A stretch of 64,000 bases of DNA from Arthrobacter bussei (GTDB taxonomy: Bacteria; Actinomycetota; Actinomycetes; Actinomycetales; Micrococcaceae): NCBI RefSeq assembly GCF_009377195.2, contig NZ_VJXX01000001.1:1426001-1490000 (forward strand). Reading direction: 5' to 3'. Positions 32,918-42,416 of the stretch are shown here, in pieces (positions within the stretch are counted from its first letter, which is position 1; each line of letters opens with the position of its first letter). Made by a program: the position numbers and the translations under genes. The notes beneath the pieces were generated by a model. The model was not told where the DNA came from. It did not search any database and was given only the letters and a program-made list of their open reading frames with translations.

Positions 32918-35549
32918 CGTGCTGCAGGTAGCCCTCGCGCAGGTCCGCATGCACGCGCGCCGCTTCGTGGCCGTCGGCCTCGCCGTGGTGCTCGGCGTCG
33001 CCTTCCTCTCCGCGACCCTCATGGTGAACGCGACCACCAACGCCAGCCTCCGGGAGAGCATCGGGGCGTCCTACGCCAGGGCGGATCTCGTAATCACCGG
33101 GCAGGACGGCGCCCCCGTCCCCGCCGAGGCCGTGGCACCCCTCGCCGGGCTCGACGGCGTCGAGGCGGCGTACGGCCAGGAACGCACCTACGCCCAGCTG
33201 GCCACGGGCGCCCAGACGTCGCTGGCCGCGCTCACCACGACCGCTCCGGCGGCCCTAAAGAACGCGACGGTCTCCAGCGGCTCCTCCCCCCAGGCTCCGG
33301 AGGAGGTCCTGCTCGACGAGGTCTCCGCCGAGCGGCTCGGCGTCACCCCGGGGGACACCGTCGCGCTCGACGGTGGTTCCGGCCCGCAGGGGTCGCCGGC
33401 GGCCGGGCCACTCAGGGTCACCGGACTCTACGCTCCGAGCCCCGACCCCAGCCTGTCCGGCGTCGTCCAGGTCCTTGCCTCACCGGAGGTGGTGCGCGGG
33501 AGCAACGGCGGAACCGCGTCCGTCCGCAACGTGCAGCTCGCCCTCATGCCCGGCGCGGACGAGCAGTCGGTGACGGCTGCAGCCCTGTCCGTGCTGGACG
33601 AGACCGCGGCCGCGGCGACCGGGGACGGAGGTCCGGCAGGATCGGACCCGGGGACGTTCACCGTCCGTACGGCCCTCGAGCAGACGACGGCGGACGTCGC
33701 CCAGCTCTCGAGCGGAGGGGACATCCTCACCGGCATCCTCCTCGCCTTCGCGGCGGTGGCCGTGATCGTCGCGGCCCTCGTCATCTCGAACACCTTCTCC
33801 GTCCTCGTCGCCCAGCGCACACGGGAGCTGGCCCTCCTGCGCTGCATCGGGGCCGAACGACGGCAGGTGCGCACCTCGGTGCTGGTCGAGGCAGCCGTCG
33901 TGGGCCTGGTGGCGTCCGTGCTCGGCGTGCTGCTGGCCGTCGGGGTCATGGCCGCCCTCGTCGGCCTCGCGGGGCAGACCTCCTTCGGATCCTTCGCCGT
34001 GCTGGCGGTACCGCCCTCCGCCGTCGTCATCGGCATCGCCATCGGGGTCCTGATGACGGTCCTCGCGGCGCTCGTCCCCGCCCGGGCCGCGACGCGGGTG
34101 GCACCCCTCGCCGCCCTGCGTCCCGCCGAACCTCCGGCAGCAGGCAGCAGGAGCGGCCGGACCAGGCTCGCCATCGGCCTCGTGGCACTGCTCCTCGGCA
34201 GTGCGCTCCTCGCCTTCGGCGCAGTGACCGTGGCCCTCGTGCCGGCACTCGTCGGTGGCGCGCTTTCCTTCCTCGGCGTGATCCTCCTCGCGCCGTTCTT
34301 CGTCCCGGCGAGCGTCGCGGCCATCGGCCGCCTCGCCCGTCCACTCGGGGTCCCGGGGTCGCTCGCCTCGGTCAACGCCGTGCGCAACCCCGCGCGGACC
34401 ACGGCGTCCTCCGCGGCACTGATGGTCGGCGTCACGCTCGTGACGATGATGATGGTCGGAGCCCAGACGGCACGTACGTCCTTCGACCGCGAACTCGAAG
34501 CGAACTACGCCGTGGACCTCCAGGTCACCGGGCCGGGAAGCGCGACGGTGACCGCGGCGGAAGCCGGACGGATCACCGTCGACGCACGGACCCTCCTCGC
34601 GGTCGACGGCGTGCTCGATGCCGTCGAGGTCACCCCCGTCATGCTCACCAGCGCCGAGGACGGCGAACTGCTCGTCTACTCCGCGGATCCGGCCGAGGTG
34701 GCGGGCGTGCTGCGCGCCGAGGGCCTGGAGCTGATGGACGGCGCGGTGCTCGCTCCGCAGTCCTGGGAACAGGACGAGGTCACGCTCGACGGCGGGAACG
34801 GCCCCGCGACGCTGCCTGTCACGTCGACGGATGCCGCGTTCTTCCTCCCGCTCATCACGACGGCGACGGCCGAGCAGCTCGGAGGGACGCCACCGGACGC
34901 CCTCACCACGCTCCTCGGGCCAAGCCTCGACCCGAACCTCGACCCGGCGTCCGCACCACCGGAGGCCCTGCAGGACGGGACTCTCGCCGACTACATCGGC
35001 GCCACGTTCTGGCTCAGGCTCGTCGACGGGCTCGACGGCACGGCCGCGGCCGACCTGCAGTCGGAGATCGTCACCGCGACGGGGGTCTCGGAGTACAACG
35101 TGTCCGGGGCGGTGATCGAGCGCCTGGCGTACAACCAGATCATCGACGTCATGCTGCTGATCGTGACGGCCCTGCTGGCCGTCGCCGTGCTGATCGCGCT
35201 CATCGGCGTCGCCAACACGCTGTCCCTGTCCGTCCTGGAGCGGCGCCGCGAGAACTCGCTGCTGCGCGCACTCGGCCTGACGCGCGGGCAGCTGCGCGGC
35301 ATGCTCGCCGTCGAGGCCGTCCTCATCGCGGGCGTCGCCGCGCTGCTGGGATCCGGCCTCGGCATCCTGTACGGGTGGTTGGGCACGCAGTCCGCCCTCG
35401 GCGGCATCACCGCGGTCGCTCCCGCGGTGCCGATCGGACAGATCGGCGCGGTCCTGGCCGTCGCCGTCGCGGCCGGGCTCCTGGCCTCGGTGCTGCCGGC
35501 CCGCCGGGCCGCGAGGCTGTCACCTGTCGCGGGACTGGCAGCCGACTGA
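32910..35549 (+). CDS. FtsX-like ABC permease
   Basis: Encodes 879 residues. The N-terminal helix and periplasmic MacB-type domain are followed by a first FtsX block (about 270-400: ALVISNTFSVLVAQRTRELALLRCIGAERRQV), a central pair of helices, a second extracellular domain, and a final FtsX block (LIGVANTLSLSVLERRRENSLLRALGLTRGQLRG). This is the usual 10-helix actinobacterial layout. GTG 32910 overlaps the ATPase gene; a second GTG at 32919 is possible. With the ATPase it forms an exporter or cell-envelope mechanotransmitter of unknown substrate. Confidence 0.9.
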   Translation: MPDVLQVALAQVRMHARRFVAVGLAVVLGVAFLSATLMVNATTNASLRESIGASYARADLVITGQDGAPVPAEAVAPLAGLDGVEAAYGQERTYAQLATGAQTSLAALTTTAPAALKNATVSSGSSPQAPEEVLLDEVSAERLGVTPGDTVALDGGSGPQGSPAAGPLRVTGLYAPSPDPSLSGVVQVLASPEVVRGSNGGTASVRNVQLALMPGADEQSVTAAALSVLDETAAAATGDGGPAGSDPGTFTVRTALEQTTADVAQLSSGGDILTGILLAFAAVAVIVAALVISNTFSVLVAQRTRELALLRCIGAERRQVRTSVLVEAAVVGLVASVLGVLLAVGVMAALVGLAGQTSFGSFAVLAVPPSAVVIGIAIGVLMTVLAALVPARAATRVAPLAALRPAEPPAAGSRSGRTRLAIGLVALLLGSALLAFGAVTVALVPALVGGALSFLGVILLAPFFVPASVAAIGRLARPLGVPGSLASVNAVRNPARTTASSAALMVGVTLVTMMMVGAQTARTSFDRELEANYAVDLQVTGPGSATVTAAEAGRITVDARTLLAVDGVLDAVEVTPVMLTSAEDGELLVYSADPAEVAGVLRAEGLELMDGAVLAPQSWEQDEVTLDGGNGPATLPVTSTDAAFFLPLITTATAEQLGGTPPDALTTLLGPSLDPNLDPASAPPEALQDGTLADYIGATFWLRLVDGLDGTAAADLQSEIVTATGVSEYNVSGAVIERLAYNQIIDVMLLIVTALLAVAVLIALIGVANTLSLSVLERRRENSLLRALGLTRGQLRGMLAVEAVLIAGVAALLGSGLGILYGWLGTQSALGGITAVAPAVPIGQIGAVLAVAVAAGLLASVLPARRAARLSPVAGLAAD

Positions 35550-35639
35550 GCGGACGGCCGGGCGGACGGCCGGGCTGCAAGGCCGTCGGCACGCGGCCGG
35601 CGGCCGACTGAGCGGAAGGCCTGGGCTGCAACGCCGTCG
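35541..35639. repeat. Imperfect tandem duplication over the permease 3' end
   Basis: GCCGACTGAGCGGA occurs at 35541-35554 (including the permease stop codon) and again at 35603-35616. Each copy is followed by GGGCTGCAA and GCCGTCG. The roughly 60-bp unit seems duplicated with small gaps. No gene lies in it. Confidence 0.6.
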
Positions 35640-35678
35640 CCCGTCGCGGGGGCGCCGCGGCACCGCGGCACCGGTCGA

Positions 35679-36914
35679 TCAGCGCAGCGAACGGAATGTC
35701 GCGCGGATGTCGTCGACGAGCAGCTCCGGCTGCTCGAGCACGGCGAAGTGCCCGCCGTCCGCCACCTCGGAGAAGTGCACGAGGTTCGTGTACCGCCGCT
35801 CGGCCCAGCGGCGGGACCGGCGGACGTACTCGCCCGGCATGATGCTGAGTCCCACGGGCAGGGTCAGCGGTTCCTCGAGCGTCCCAGGAGTGGCCCAGCC
35901 GTTCCTGCCGGACTCCCAGTAGAAGCGCGCGGCCGACGCCGCGGTGTTCGGGAGCCAGTAGAGCATGATGTCGTCGAGCATCTCGTCGAGGGTGAAGATC
36001 GCCTCCGCATCCCCGTGCCGTCCGTGCGCGCCGCCCACGTCCTGGAACATCGCATAGATCCACGCCGCCAGGCCGACGGGCGAGTCGGCGAGCGGATAGC
36101 CGATCGTCTGGGGCCGGGTAGCCATCTGCTGCGAGTAGGCGGAGAGGGTCTGCCAGTAGTAGCCGCCCTCCTGCAGCATCGCCTGCTCCTCCTCCGACGC
36201 CGCCCGCATCTCCTCCTCGGACGGCATGAAGAGCGCCATGTTCAGGTGGATGCCGGCCAGGCCGATGCCCTCGGACTGCTCCAGAGCGGCGAGTTCGGCC
36301 GTGACGGACGCCCCGAGGTCACCGCCCTGCGCGAACCAGCGGGCGTAGCCGAGCCGCTCCATCAGCACGGCCCAGGCCCTGGCCGTCCGCTGTGCGTCCC
36401 AGCCGGCTCCGGTGGGCCGCCCCGAGAAGCCGAAGCCGGGCAGGCTCGGGATGATGACGTCGAAGGCGTCCGCTGCGTCGCCGCCATGGGCTTCGGGATC
36501 CGTCAGGGGCCCGACGGCGTGCCGGAACTCCAGGACGGACCCGGGCCAGCCGTGGGTCAGCAGAAGGGCACGGGCGCCGGGGATGCCGGAGCGGACGTGC
36601 ACGAAGTGGATGTCGAGGCCGTCGATGCTGGTGGTGAACTGGCCCCAGGCATTGAGCATCGCCTCGGTCCGGCGCCAGTCGTAGGCGGAGGCCCAGTGGT
36701 CCGCCAGGGCCTGGAGCTTCTCCAGCCGTGGCCCCTGCGTCGTGTCCGGCACCGTCTCGCGGTCCGGCCAGCGCGTGGCCAGGATGCGCCGCCGGAGATC
36801 GTCGAGGTCCGCCTCCGGGATGTCGAGGATGAACGGCGTGACAGCGGGATGGTCGTCGTGGCCGAGGGCTGCGGCGGGGTGTTCCGTCGTCGTGGAGGGC
36901 TGGGCGTCAGGCAT
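35679..36914 (-). CDS. Epoxide hydrolase family protein
   Basis: Encodes 411 residues from ATG 36914 (AGAAGGA upstream). The N-terminal EHN domain (FILDIPEADLDDLRRRILATRWPD) precedes an alpha/beta hydrolase core. HGWPGSVLEF gives the oxyanion region, and the nucleophile aspartate lies in AQGGDLGASV. The catalytic histidine is in ADGGHFAVLEQPE. It opens epoxides to diols through an aspartyl ester. A divergent MarR gene with an operator lies 105 bp away and may control it. Confidence 0.92.
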   Translation of the reverse strand: MPDAQPSTTTEHPAAALGHDDHPAVTPFILDIPEADLDDLRRRILATRWPDRETVPDTTQGPRLEKLQALADHWASAYDWRRTEAMLNAWGQFTTSIDGLDIHFVHVRSGIPGARALLLTHGWPGSVLEFRHAVGPLTDPEAHGGDAADAFDVIIPSLPGFGFSGRPTGAGWDAQRTARAWAVLMERLGYARWFAQGGDLGASVTAELAALEQSEGIGLAGIHLNMALFMPSEEEMRAASEEEQAMLQEGGYYWQTLSAYSQQMATRPQTIGYPLADSPVGLAAWIYAMFQDVGGAHGRHGDAEAIFTLDEMLDDIMLYWLPNTAASAARFYWESGRNGWATPGTLEEPLTLPVGLSIMPGEYVRRSRRWAERRYTNLVHFSEVADGGHFAVLEQPELLVDDIRATFRSLR

Positions 36915-36974
36915 GGGGGTCCTTCTGATCGTGGTTGGGTCTCCGACCGGCTGATGTCCGATCATCCTAACCAG

Positions 36975-36999
36975 AGATCGTCTTTTCAAAAGATCATCT
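36975..36999. promoter_or_regulatory. 25-bp MarR-type operator
   Basis: Symmetric halves are AGAT (36975-36978) with TCTTTT (36981-36986), and AAAAGA (36988-36993) with ATCT (36996-36999), around a central C. It lies between divergent epoxide hydrolase and marR and covers a likely -35 (TTCAAA, 36985-36990). The -10 TACGAT (37008-37013) is 17 bp on and 6 nt before the marR ATG. Confidence 0.7.
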
Positions 37000-37019
37000 G
37001 AACTTGCTACGATTGCAGC

Positions 37020-37646
37020 ATGACTGCTTCACCCTTCCCCGATCCGCCTCCCGAACCCTCTGCCCCTCCGCGCGGCGACGGCGACATCGACTGGGAGGCG
37101 GGGGGCATCGAGACCGAGCTGGGCTGGTCGGTGCAGGCGATGTCGCAGGGCTTCTCGCGCATCGCCACGGGTGCGGTCGCCGACGTGCCCGGCGGGCCGC
37201 GCGGATATCAGGTCCTCGTGGCCATCACCACCGAGGAGCCGACCTCGCAACTCGTCCTCGCACAGCGCCTCGGCATTGACAAGACCGCGATGACCTATGT
37301 CATCGACGCGTTGGAGGAGGCGTCGCTGGTCGAGCGCCGGCCCGACCCGCAGGACCGCCGCATCCGCCAGGTCCTTCCCACGGATCAGGGCCGGGCGATC
37401 CTCACCTCGGCCCGAGCTGCGCTCCGCGCCGTGGAGGGAATCCTCCTGCGAGCCCTCGGCACTGAGGAACAGACACAGCTGCGCCGCCTCATGGCCCGCG
37501 TCGCCCTCGATGCCGGTGCCGTCGAGTCCTGCGTCGGGCCCGTCCCAGGCGCCGGCCGACCCGCCGCCGCACCCCACCTCTCGGCCCGCCGGCGTTCCGC
37601 CGGTGCCCGAGCAACCGCCCCCACAGAGAAGAGCACCCCACCATGA
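37020..37646 (+). CDS. MarR-family regulator
   Basis: Encodes 208 residues. The winged HTH is PTSQLVLAQRLGIDKTAMTYVIDALEEASLVERRPDPQDRRIRQVLPT, with the usual DRR in the wing. The C-terminal 45 residues are a disordered tail, longer than usual. The ATG appears leaderless (TACGAT 6 nt upstream). The gene overlaps the NmrA-like gene by ATGA, so both are one transcript. The palindrome at 36975-36999 is the expected site, giving control of itself, the reductase and the epoxide hydrolase. Confidence 0.9.
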   Translation: MTASPFPDPPPEPSAPPRGDGDIDWEAGGIETELGWSVQAMSQGFSRIATGAVADVPGGPRGYQVLVAITTEEPTSQLVLAQRLGIDKTAMTYVIDALEEASLVERRPDPQDRRIRQVLPTDQGRAILTSARAALRAVEGILLRALGTEEQTQLRRLMARVALDAGAVESCVGPVPGAGRPAAAPHLSARRRSAGARATAPTEKSTPP

Positions 37647-38557
37647 CCACCCTCCTCGTCGCCGGCGCCACCGGTGACCTCGGCCGCCGGATCGTCCGCG
37701 AACTGCTCGCTGCCCGGCCCGACGCCGTCGTCCGCGTCATGACCCGCCCGGGCAGCGGCACCGCACACTCCCTGTACGGCGAGCAGGACCGCGTCGAGAT
37801 CAGGGTGGCCGCCTACACGGACCACGCGGCCCTGGTCGCCGCGCTCTCGGGTGCCGACGTCGTTGTCTCCGCGGTGAGCGGCGCACGCGCCGTGATCCTC
37901 GGTGCCCAGCGGGCGCTGCTCGCCGCGGCCGTCGACGCCGGAGTCCCACGCTTCATCCCGTCCGACTACTCGGCCGACTACCGCCGCGTCAGCCCGGGCA
38001 CCAACCGGAACTTCGAACTGCGCCGCGAGTTCGCCGCCTACCTCGACGCCACGCCGGTGCGCGCCACCTCCGTGCTGAACGGCGCCTTCGCGGACATGCT
38101 CACCGGCCAGGCGCCGATGATCCTCTTCGCGCGGAAGAAGGTGCTCTACTGGTCCTCGCCGGACCAGGTGCTCGATTTCACGACCAAGGACGACGTCGCC
38201 CGCACCGTTGCGCACGTGGCGCTCGACGACGCCGCACCCCGCGTCGTCGAGGTCGCGGGGGACCGGGTCACGGCGCGCAGCATCGCCCGGATGATGGGCG
38301 AGCTCACCGGCACGCCGTTCGGCATGCAGTGGGCCGGCACCACGGCGATGCTCTCCGGTGCCGCCCGGATCGGTCGCCGCCTGTCCAGGGACGAGGAGGC
38401 GACCTTCCCGGCATGGCAGGGCATGCAGTACTTCGTGAGCATGTTCAGCGGCGAGGCGGAACTGCAGCATGTGGCGAACCACCGCTACGGGCAGCAGGAC
38501 TGGACATCCGTGCGCGATGTCCTGGCGAAGCACCTGCAGGTCGACGCCGCAGGCTGA
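37643..38557 (+). CDS. NmrA-like NAD(P)-binding oxidoreductase
   Basis: Encodes 304 residues. An atypical SDR of the NmrA/isoflavone reductase group: LLVAGATGDLGRRIVRELLAA is the dinucleotide motif, and IPSDYSADYRR lies after strand 5. It may reduce an aromatic or phenolic substrate or sense NADP. It is coupled to the MarR gene by a 4-nt overlap, and lies near the epoxide hydrolase, hinting at detoxification of an aromatic compound. Confidence 0.85.
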   Translation: MTTLLVAGATGDLGRRIVRELLAARPDAVVRVMTRPGSGTAHSLYGEQDRVEIRVAAYTDHAALVAALSGADVVVSAVSGARAVILGAQRALLAAAVDAGVPRFIPSDYSADYRRVSPGTNRNFELRREFAAYLDATPVRATSVLNGAFADMLTGQAPMILFARKKVLYWSSPDQVLDFTTKDDVARTVAHVALDDAAPRVVEVAGDRVTARSIARMMGELTGTPFGMQWAGTTAMLSGAARIGRRLSRDEEATFPAWQGMQYFVSMFSGEAELQHVANHRYGQQDWTSVRDVLAKHLQVDAAG

Positions 38558-38566
38558 CCGGGCTGC

Positions 38567-39823
38567 TCAGCCCGGCCCGGAACCGAACCAGACCCGCACC
38601 GTGAGCCCGCCGCCGGGCGTCCGGTCGAACGCCAGGTGTCCGTCGTGGGCCTGCGCGATCCGCGCGCAGGTCGCCAGGCCGATCCCCGTACCCGCCGGAT
38701 CACCCTCACGCTCCAGCCGGACGAGGGGCTCGAGCACGCGGTCGTAGTCCTCCTCCGGGATGCCCTTCCCGTTGTCGGCGACGTCGAGACGCCAGAACGG
38801 GGGGCTGCCGGAGCCGGTGATGTGCACGCTCGGCGGCAATCCGGGCCGCGCGTACGCGACGGCATTCGCCACCAGGTTCTGGATCAGCACCCGGAGCTGC
38901 TCGCGGTCCGCGTGGCCGGTGAAGTCGTCCACGGTGACGCGCACGCCGTCGACATGGTGCCCGAGGTCGTCGACGGCCGCGGACACGACCTCGGCGAGGG
39001 ACACGGGGTCCCTCCGCGTGGCGCCCCCCACCCGGGAGTAGCCGAGGAGGTTCTCCACCATCGAGGACATGCGGAGCGCGCTCGCGCCGATGCGCTTGAA
39101 GTAGGTGCCGGCGGGCCCCTCCTGCAGTGCCGGCTCGTCCTCGGCGAGCTCGGCCAGCCCCACGACGTTGGTCAGCGGGCCGCGCAGGTCATGGCTGATG
39201 CGCCCGGCGAACTCGCCCAGCAGCTCGTTGCTGCGGCGGAGTTCCGAGACGGTGGCGTCGAGCTGGCGCGTCCGGAGCTGCAGGTCGAGGACGTCGACCA
39301 CCTGGGCCGCGAGCGTCTCGAGTCCTGCGGCCTGCTGCTCCGTGAGTTCGCCTGGGTGCTCGTCGAAGATGCAGAGCGTTCCCAGCGGGACACCCTCCGT
39401 GGTGAGCAGCGGCGTCGTCGCATAGAAACGCACGGCCCCGAAGCGCCCGTCGACGAAGGGGTTGGTGCGGAAGCGGGCATCCTCGGTGCAGTCCGCCACG
39501 ACCACGGTGTGCCCGTACCTGAACACCTGCCCGCACAGCGAGTCCTCCCGTGCGCACATGAGCGGCTCGAGGCCGAGGGCGGCGATCTGGTGGAACTCGT
39601 CCTCCGTGATGACATTGATCGCGCCGTACTGGGCATTGCAGAGCTGGACCGCGAGGGACACGAGGTTCTGGAGGGCGGCGGGTGCGCCCGAAGGTGCGGC
39701 AGGCTGAGGCATGGACCCGACCGGTAATACCTCGCCGAGGGCCACGCCGAGTCCGTACTGCGCGAGCAGCTCGGCATGGACCGACCCCCTGGCCGGACGT
39801 CGTTCCGATACCTGATCGGTCAT
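38567..39823 (-). CDS. GAF-domain sensor histidine kinase
   Basis: Encodes 418 residues from ATG 39823. A GAF domain spans about 45-190 (AQYGAINVITEDEFHQIAA, CAREDSLCGQVFRYG, PLGTLCIFDEHPG). The kinase core follows: H-box GRISHDLRGPLTNVVG, N-box NLVANAVAYARPG, G1 DVADNGKGI and G2 GTGIGLATC. No membrane segment is seen, so it is a cytosolic sensor. No response-regulator gene is adjacent; it is an orphan kinase. The GAF type is akin to light- or redox-sensing relatives, but no cofactor can be named. Confidence 0.9.
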   Translation of the reverse strand: MTDQVSERRPARGSVHAELLAQYGLGVALGEVLPVGSMPQPAAPSGAPAALQNLVSLAVQLCNAQYGAINVITEDEFHQIAALGLEPLMCAREDSLCGQVFRYGHTVVVADCTEDARFRTNPFVDGRFGAVRFYATTPLLTTEGVPLGTLCIFDEHPGELTEQQAAGLETLAAQVVDVLDLQLRTRQLDATVSELRRSNELLGEFAGRISHDLRGPLTNVVGLAELAEDEPALQEGPAGTYFKRIGASALRMSSMVENLLGYSRVGGATRRDPVSLAEVVSAAVDDLGHHVDGVRVTVDDFTGHADREQLRVLIQNLVANAVAYARPGLPPSVHITGSGSPPFWRLDVADNGKGIPEEDYDRVLEPLVRLEREGDPAGTGIGLATCARIAQAHDGHLAFDRTPGGGLTVRVWFGSGPG

Positions 39824-39951
39824 GCGATCACGTCCTCCCGGTAGCCGCACGCCATGATCTGCCTCCAAGGGTAGTCCCCGGTACCCACGCGCACAGCGAA
39901 CACCGGCAGCACCCCGACGGGCCGCACCGCGCGATCGGGGACAATGGAAGC

Positions 39952-41565
39952 GTGGCCCTGCTTACCGAATCCCCCGTCCTCGACGCCGATGCCGTCCGCC
40001 GTGAGGCCGGACGCCGTCGTACCTTCGCCGTCATCTCGCACCCCGACGCCGGCAAGTCGACGCTGACCGAGGCCCTCGCCCTGCTGGCCCGCGCCATCCA
40101 GGACGCCGGCGTGACGCACGGGAAGTCCAGCCGCCATGCCACGGTGTCCGACTGGATGGGCATCGAGCAGGAGCGCGGGATCTCCATCAGCTCCGCCGCC
40201 CTCCAGCTGACCTACCGCGACACCATCCTCAACGTGGTGGACACCCCGGGGCACGCGGATTTCTCGGAGGACACCTACCGGGTCCTCGCCGCCGTCGATT
40301 CCGCCGTCATGCTCATCGACGCCGCGAAGGGCTTCGAGCCGCAGACCGTGAAGCTGCTGGCTGTCTGCAAGGCACGGAACATCCCGATCATCACGGTCAT
40401 CAACAAGTGGGACCGGCCGGGCCTGGACGCCCTGGGCCTGATCGACGACGTCGGTGAGCGTACCGGGATGACGCCCGTGCCGCTCACGTGGCCGGCCGGC
40501 ATCGCGGGCCACTTCGAGGGACTGCTGGATCTCCGCGCCGAGCGGGCCATCGCCCTCGAGGCGGTCGAGGCCGGTGCGCAGGCGGCCGAGGAGACGGACA
40601 TCGACATCGACGCCCTGGATCCGCGTGACGCCGGACCCTGGCTCGAAGCGCGGGAGGAATCCAAACTCGTCGAGTCCTCCAACGGCTCGTTCGACCGCGA
40701 GGAGTTCGAGGCGGCCCGCCAGACACCTGTCCTCTTCGCCGCGGCGGCCAAGAACTTCGGGGTGTCGCAGCTGCTCGACATCCTCGTGGACGTCGCGCCC
40801 TCCCCGACGCCCCGCCCCTCCCGCGACGACAAGCCGCGCCCGATCGACGCACCGATGTCCGGCTTCGTCTTCAAGGTGCAGGCCGGCCAGGACAGCGCCC
40901 ACCGCGACCACATCGCCTACCTGCGCATCTGCTCGGGCACCTTCGAGCGCGGCATGGTCATCACCAATCAGCGCACCGGCAAGCCCTTCGCGACCAAGTA
41001 CGCGCACCGCGTCCTCGGCCGCAGCCGCGAGGTCGTGGACACCGCCTGGCCCGGCGACGTCGTCGGGCTGGTGAATGCGACGAGCCTCCGCGTCGGTGAC
41101 AGCCTCTTCGCGGAGGAGCCCGTGCAGTTCCCGGACATCCCCCGCTTCTCCCCCGAGCTGTTCGCCGTGGCGCGCGCCAAGGATCCGGGGCGGTACAAGC
41201 AGTTCCGCCGCGGGATCGAGCAGCTCGAGCACGAGGGCGTGGTCCAGGTGCTGCGCTCCGACCTCCGCGGTGACCAGGCGCCGGTGCTCGCCGCCGTCGG
41301 GGCGCTGCAGTTCGAGGTCGCCGCCCGGCGCCTCGGCACCGAGTTCAACGCCCCCACCTCGCTCGACAACCTCTCCTACACCCTCGCCATGCGCGTGGCC
41401 CCCGAGAGCCAGGGCGTCCCCGAGACCTTCCGCGGCGGCGAGATCCTGTCCCGGTCCGACGGCGAGAAGGTCGCCGTGTTCGGGGACAAGTGGAAGGTGG
41501 GCCACTTCACGAAGGACTACCCGGACGTCGTCCTCGAGCCGATCGGCGCGTCCGCCGACCTGTAG
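39952..41565 (+). CDS. prfC: Peptide chain release factor 3
   Basis: Encodes 537 residues. GTPase motifs are HPDAGKST, DTPGHADFSEDTYR and NKWDRPG. The C-terminal RF3 domain and YKQFRRGIEQLEHEGVVQVL region are present. RF3 recycles RF1/RF2 from the ribosome after termination. The start is GTG 39952; GACAAT (39940-39945) lies exactly 6 nt upstream, so it may be a leaderless message. Divergent from the histidine kinase. Confidence 0.95.
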   Translation: MALLTESPVLDADAVRREAGRRRTFAVISHPDAGKSTLTEALALLARAIQDAGVTHGKSSRHATVSDWMGIEQERGISISSAALQLTYRDTILNVVDTPGHADFSEDTYRVLAAVDSAVMLIDAAKGFEPQTVKLLAVCKARNIPIITVINKWDRPGLDALGLIDDVGERTGMTPVPLTWPAGIAGHFEGLLDLRAERAIALEAVEAGAQAAEETDIDIDALDPRDAGPWLEAREESKLVESSNGSFDREEFEAARQTPVLFAAAAKNFGVSQLLDILVDVAPSPTPRPSRDDKPRPIDAPMSGFVFKVQAGQDSAHRDHIAYLRICSGTFERGMVITNQRTGKPFATKYAHRVLGRSREVVDTAWPGDVVGLVNATSLRVGDSLFAEEPVQFPDIPRFSPELFAVARAKDPGRYKQFRRGIEQLEHEGVVQVLRSDLRGDQAPVLAAVGALQFEVAARRLGTEFNAPTSLDNLSYTLAMRVAPESQGVPETFRGGEILSRSDGEKVAVFGDKWKVGHFTKDYPDVVLEPIGASADL

Positions 41566-41799
41566 CGGTCCAGGGCGACGGTGGGTGCCTCCCCGGCTGC
41601 AGACCTCGTTCACCTCCCTCCGGCTGCTCCGGCAGTCGTCCTTCCTTCGAAGCTGGGCGCGTGCTCCCCGCCGACTGGGTGTCCGCCCGGAATCCGGTGA
41701 AGGGTTGGTTGCAGTGCTGTCCCCGCGGTGTCACCTCTCGACGATCCGACCTACGGTCGAAGAGACCGCCCGATCACCGACACCGCAGAGGACCGGACC

Positions 41800-42312
41800 A
41801 TGCGACTCCCCCCACACCAGCGAAGGCAGCCAGAACGACAGCTACGAAGCGCCGGTATCCGCCGTCGTGTGCGGCTACCCCTGATCGGCGCTCAGGCAAG
41901 CGGGCTGGTGGCCCTTGTGATCGCCGTCTCGTCCTGTGCGACCGGGGGCGAGGACAACTGGAACTCCACCGCCGTCGGAGACGACAAGAGCATCGGAGCC
42001 CTCGACCTGCGCAGCGTCCTTCTCGTCACCGGCGACGAGGGCGCAGCAGCGAGGATCCTCGGAACCTTCGAGAACAACACCGACCAGCCGATCGACCTGA
42101 CCATCAGCGACGATGACGAGGAGACACGTCTGACCGTCCCGGGACAGGGAAGTATCGCCTTGGATACGCGGGAGACGCTGCTCCGAACCTCCGGTGATGC
42201 ACCGGGAGCCCGGACAACCCTGGTGGCGACCACAGCCGACGGATCCGTGGACCTGCTCGTACCGGTCGTCGACGGCACGTTGGACCCCTACCGGCCCTAC
42301 CTCCCGGACTGA
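41800..42312 (+). CDS. Putative lipoprotein
   Basis: Encodes 170 residues from ATG 41800 (AGGA 8 nt upstream). A long basic N-terminus (about 35 residues) leads to a hydrophobic stretch LVALVIAVSS and a lipobox-like cysteine at the SCATG step. The mature part has strands such as DLRSVLLVTGDE and RILGTFENNTDQPIDLTI. Not assignable to a known function. Low hydrophobicity and a C-terminal proline-rich end fit an extracellular lipoprotein. The 234 bp upstream (41566-41799) hold nothing I recognise. Confidence 0.7.
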   Translation: MRLPPHQRRQPERQLRSAGIRRRVRLPLIGAQASGLVALVIAVSSCATGGEDNWNSTAVGDDKSIGALDLRSVLLVTGDEGAAARILGTFENNTDQPIDLTISDDDEETRLTVPGQGSIALDTRETLLRTSGDAPGARTTLVATTADGSVDLLVPVVDGTLDPYRPYLPD

Positions 42313-42416
42313 CCACGCTGACGCCCTGCGTCCGGCCCTCGTACTGCCGCCCCAGCATGGAGCCATGCCGCAGGGAGCGCGGCTGACGCCCCGATCAGTC
42401 GCCCCACATCGAGGTG

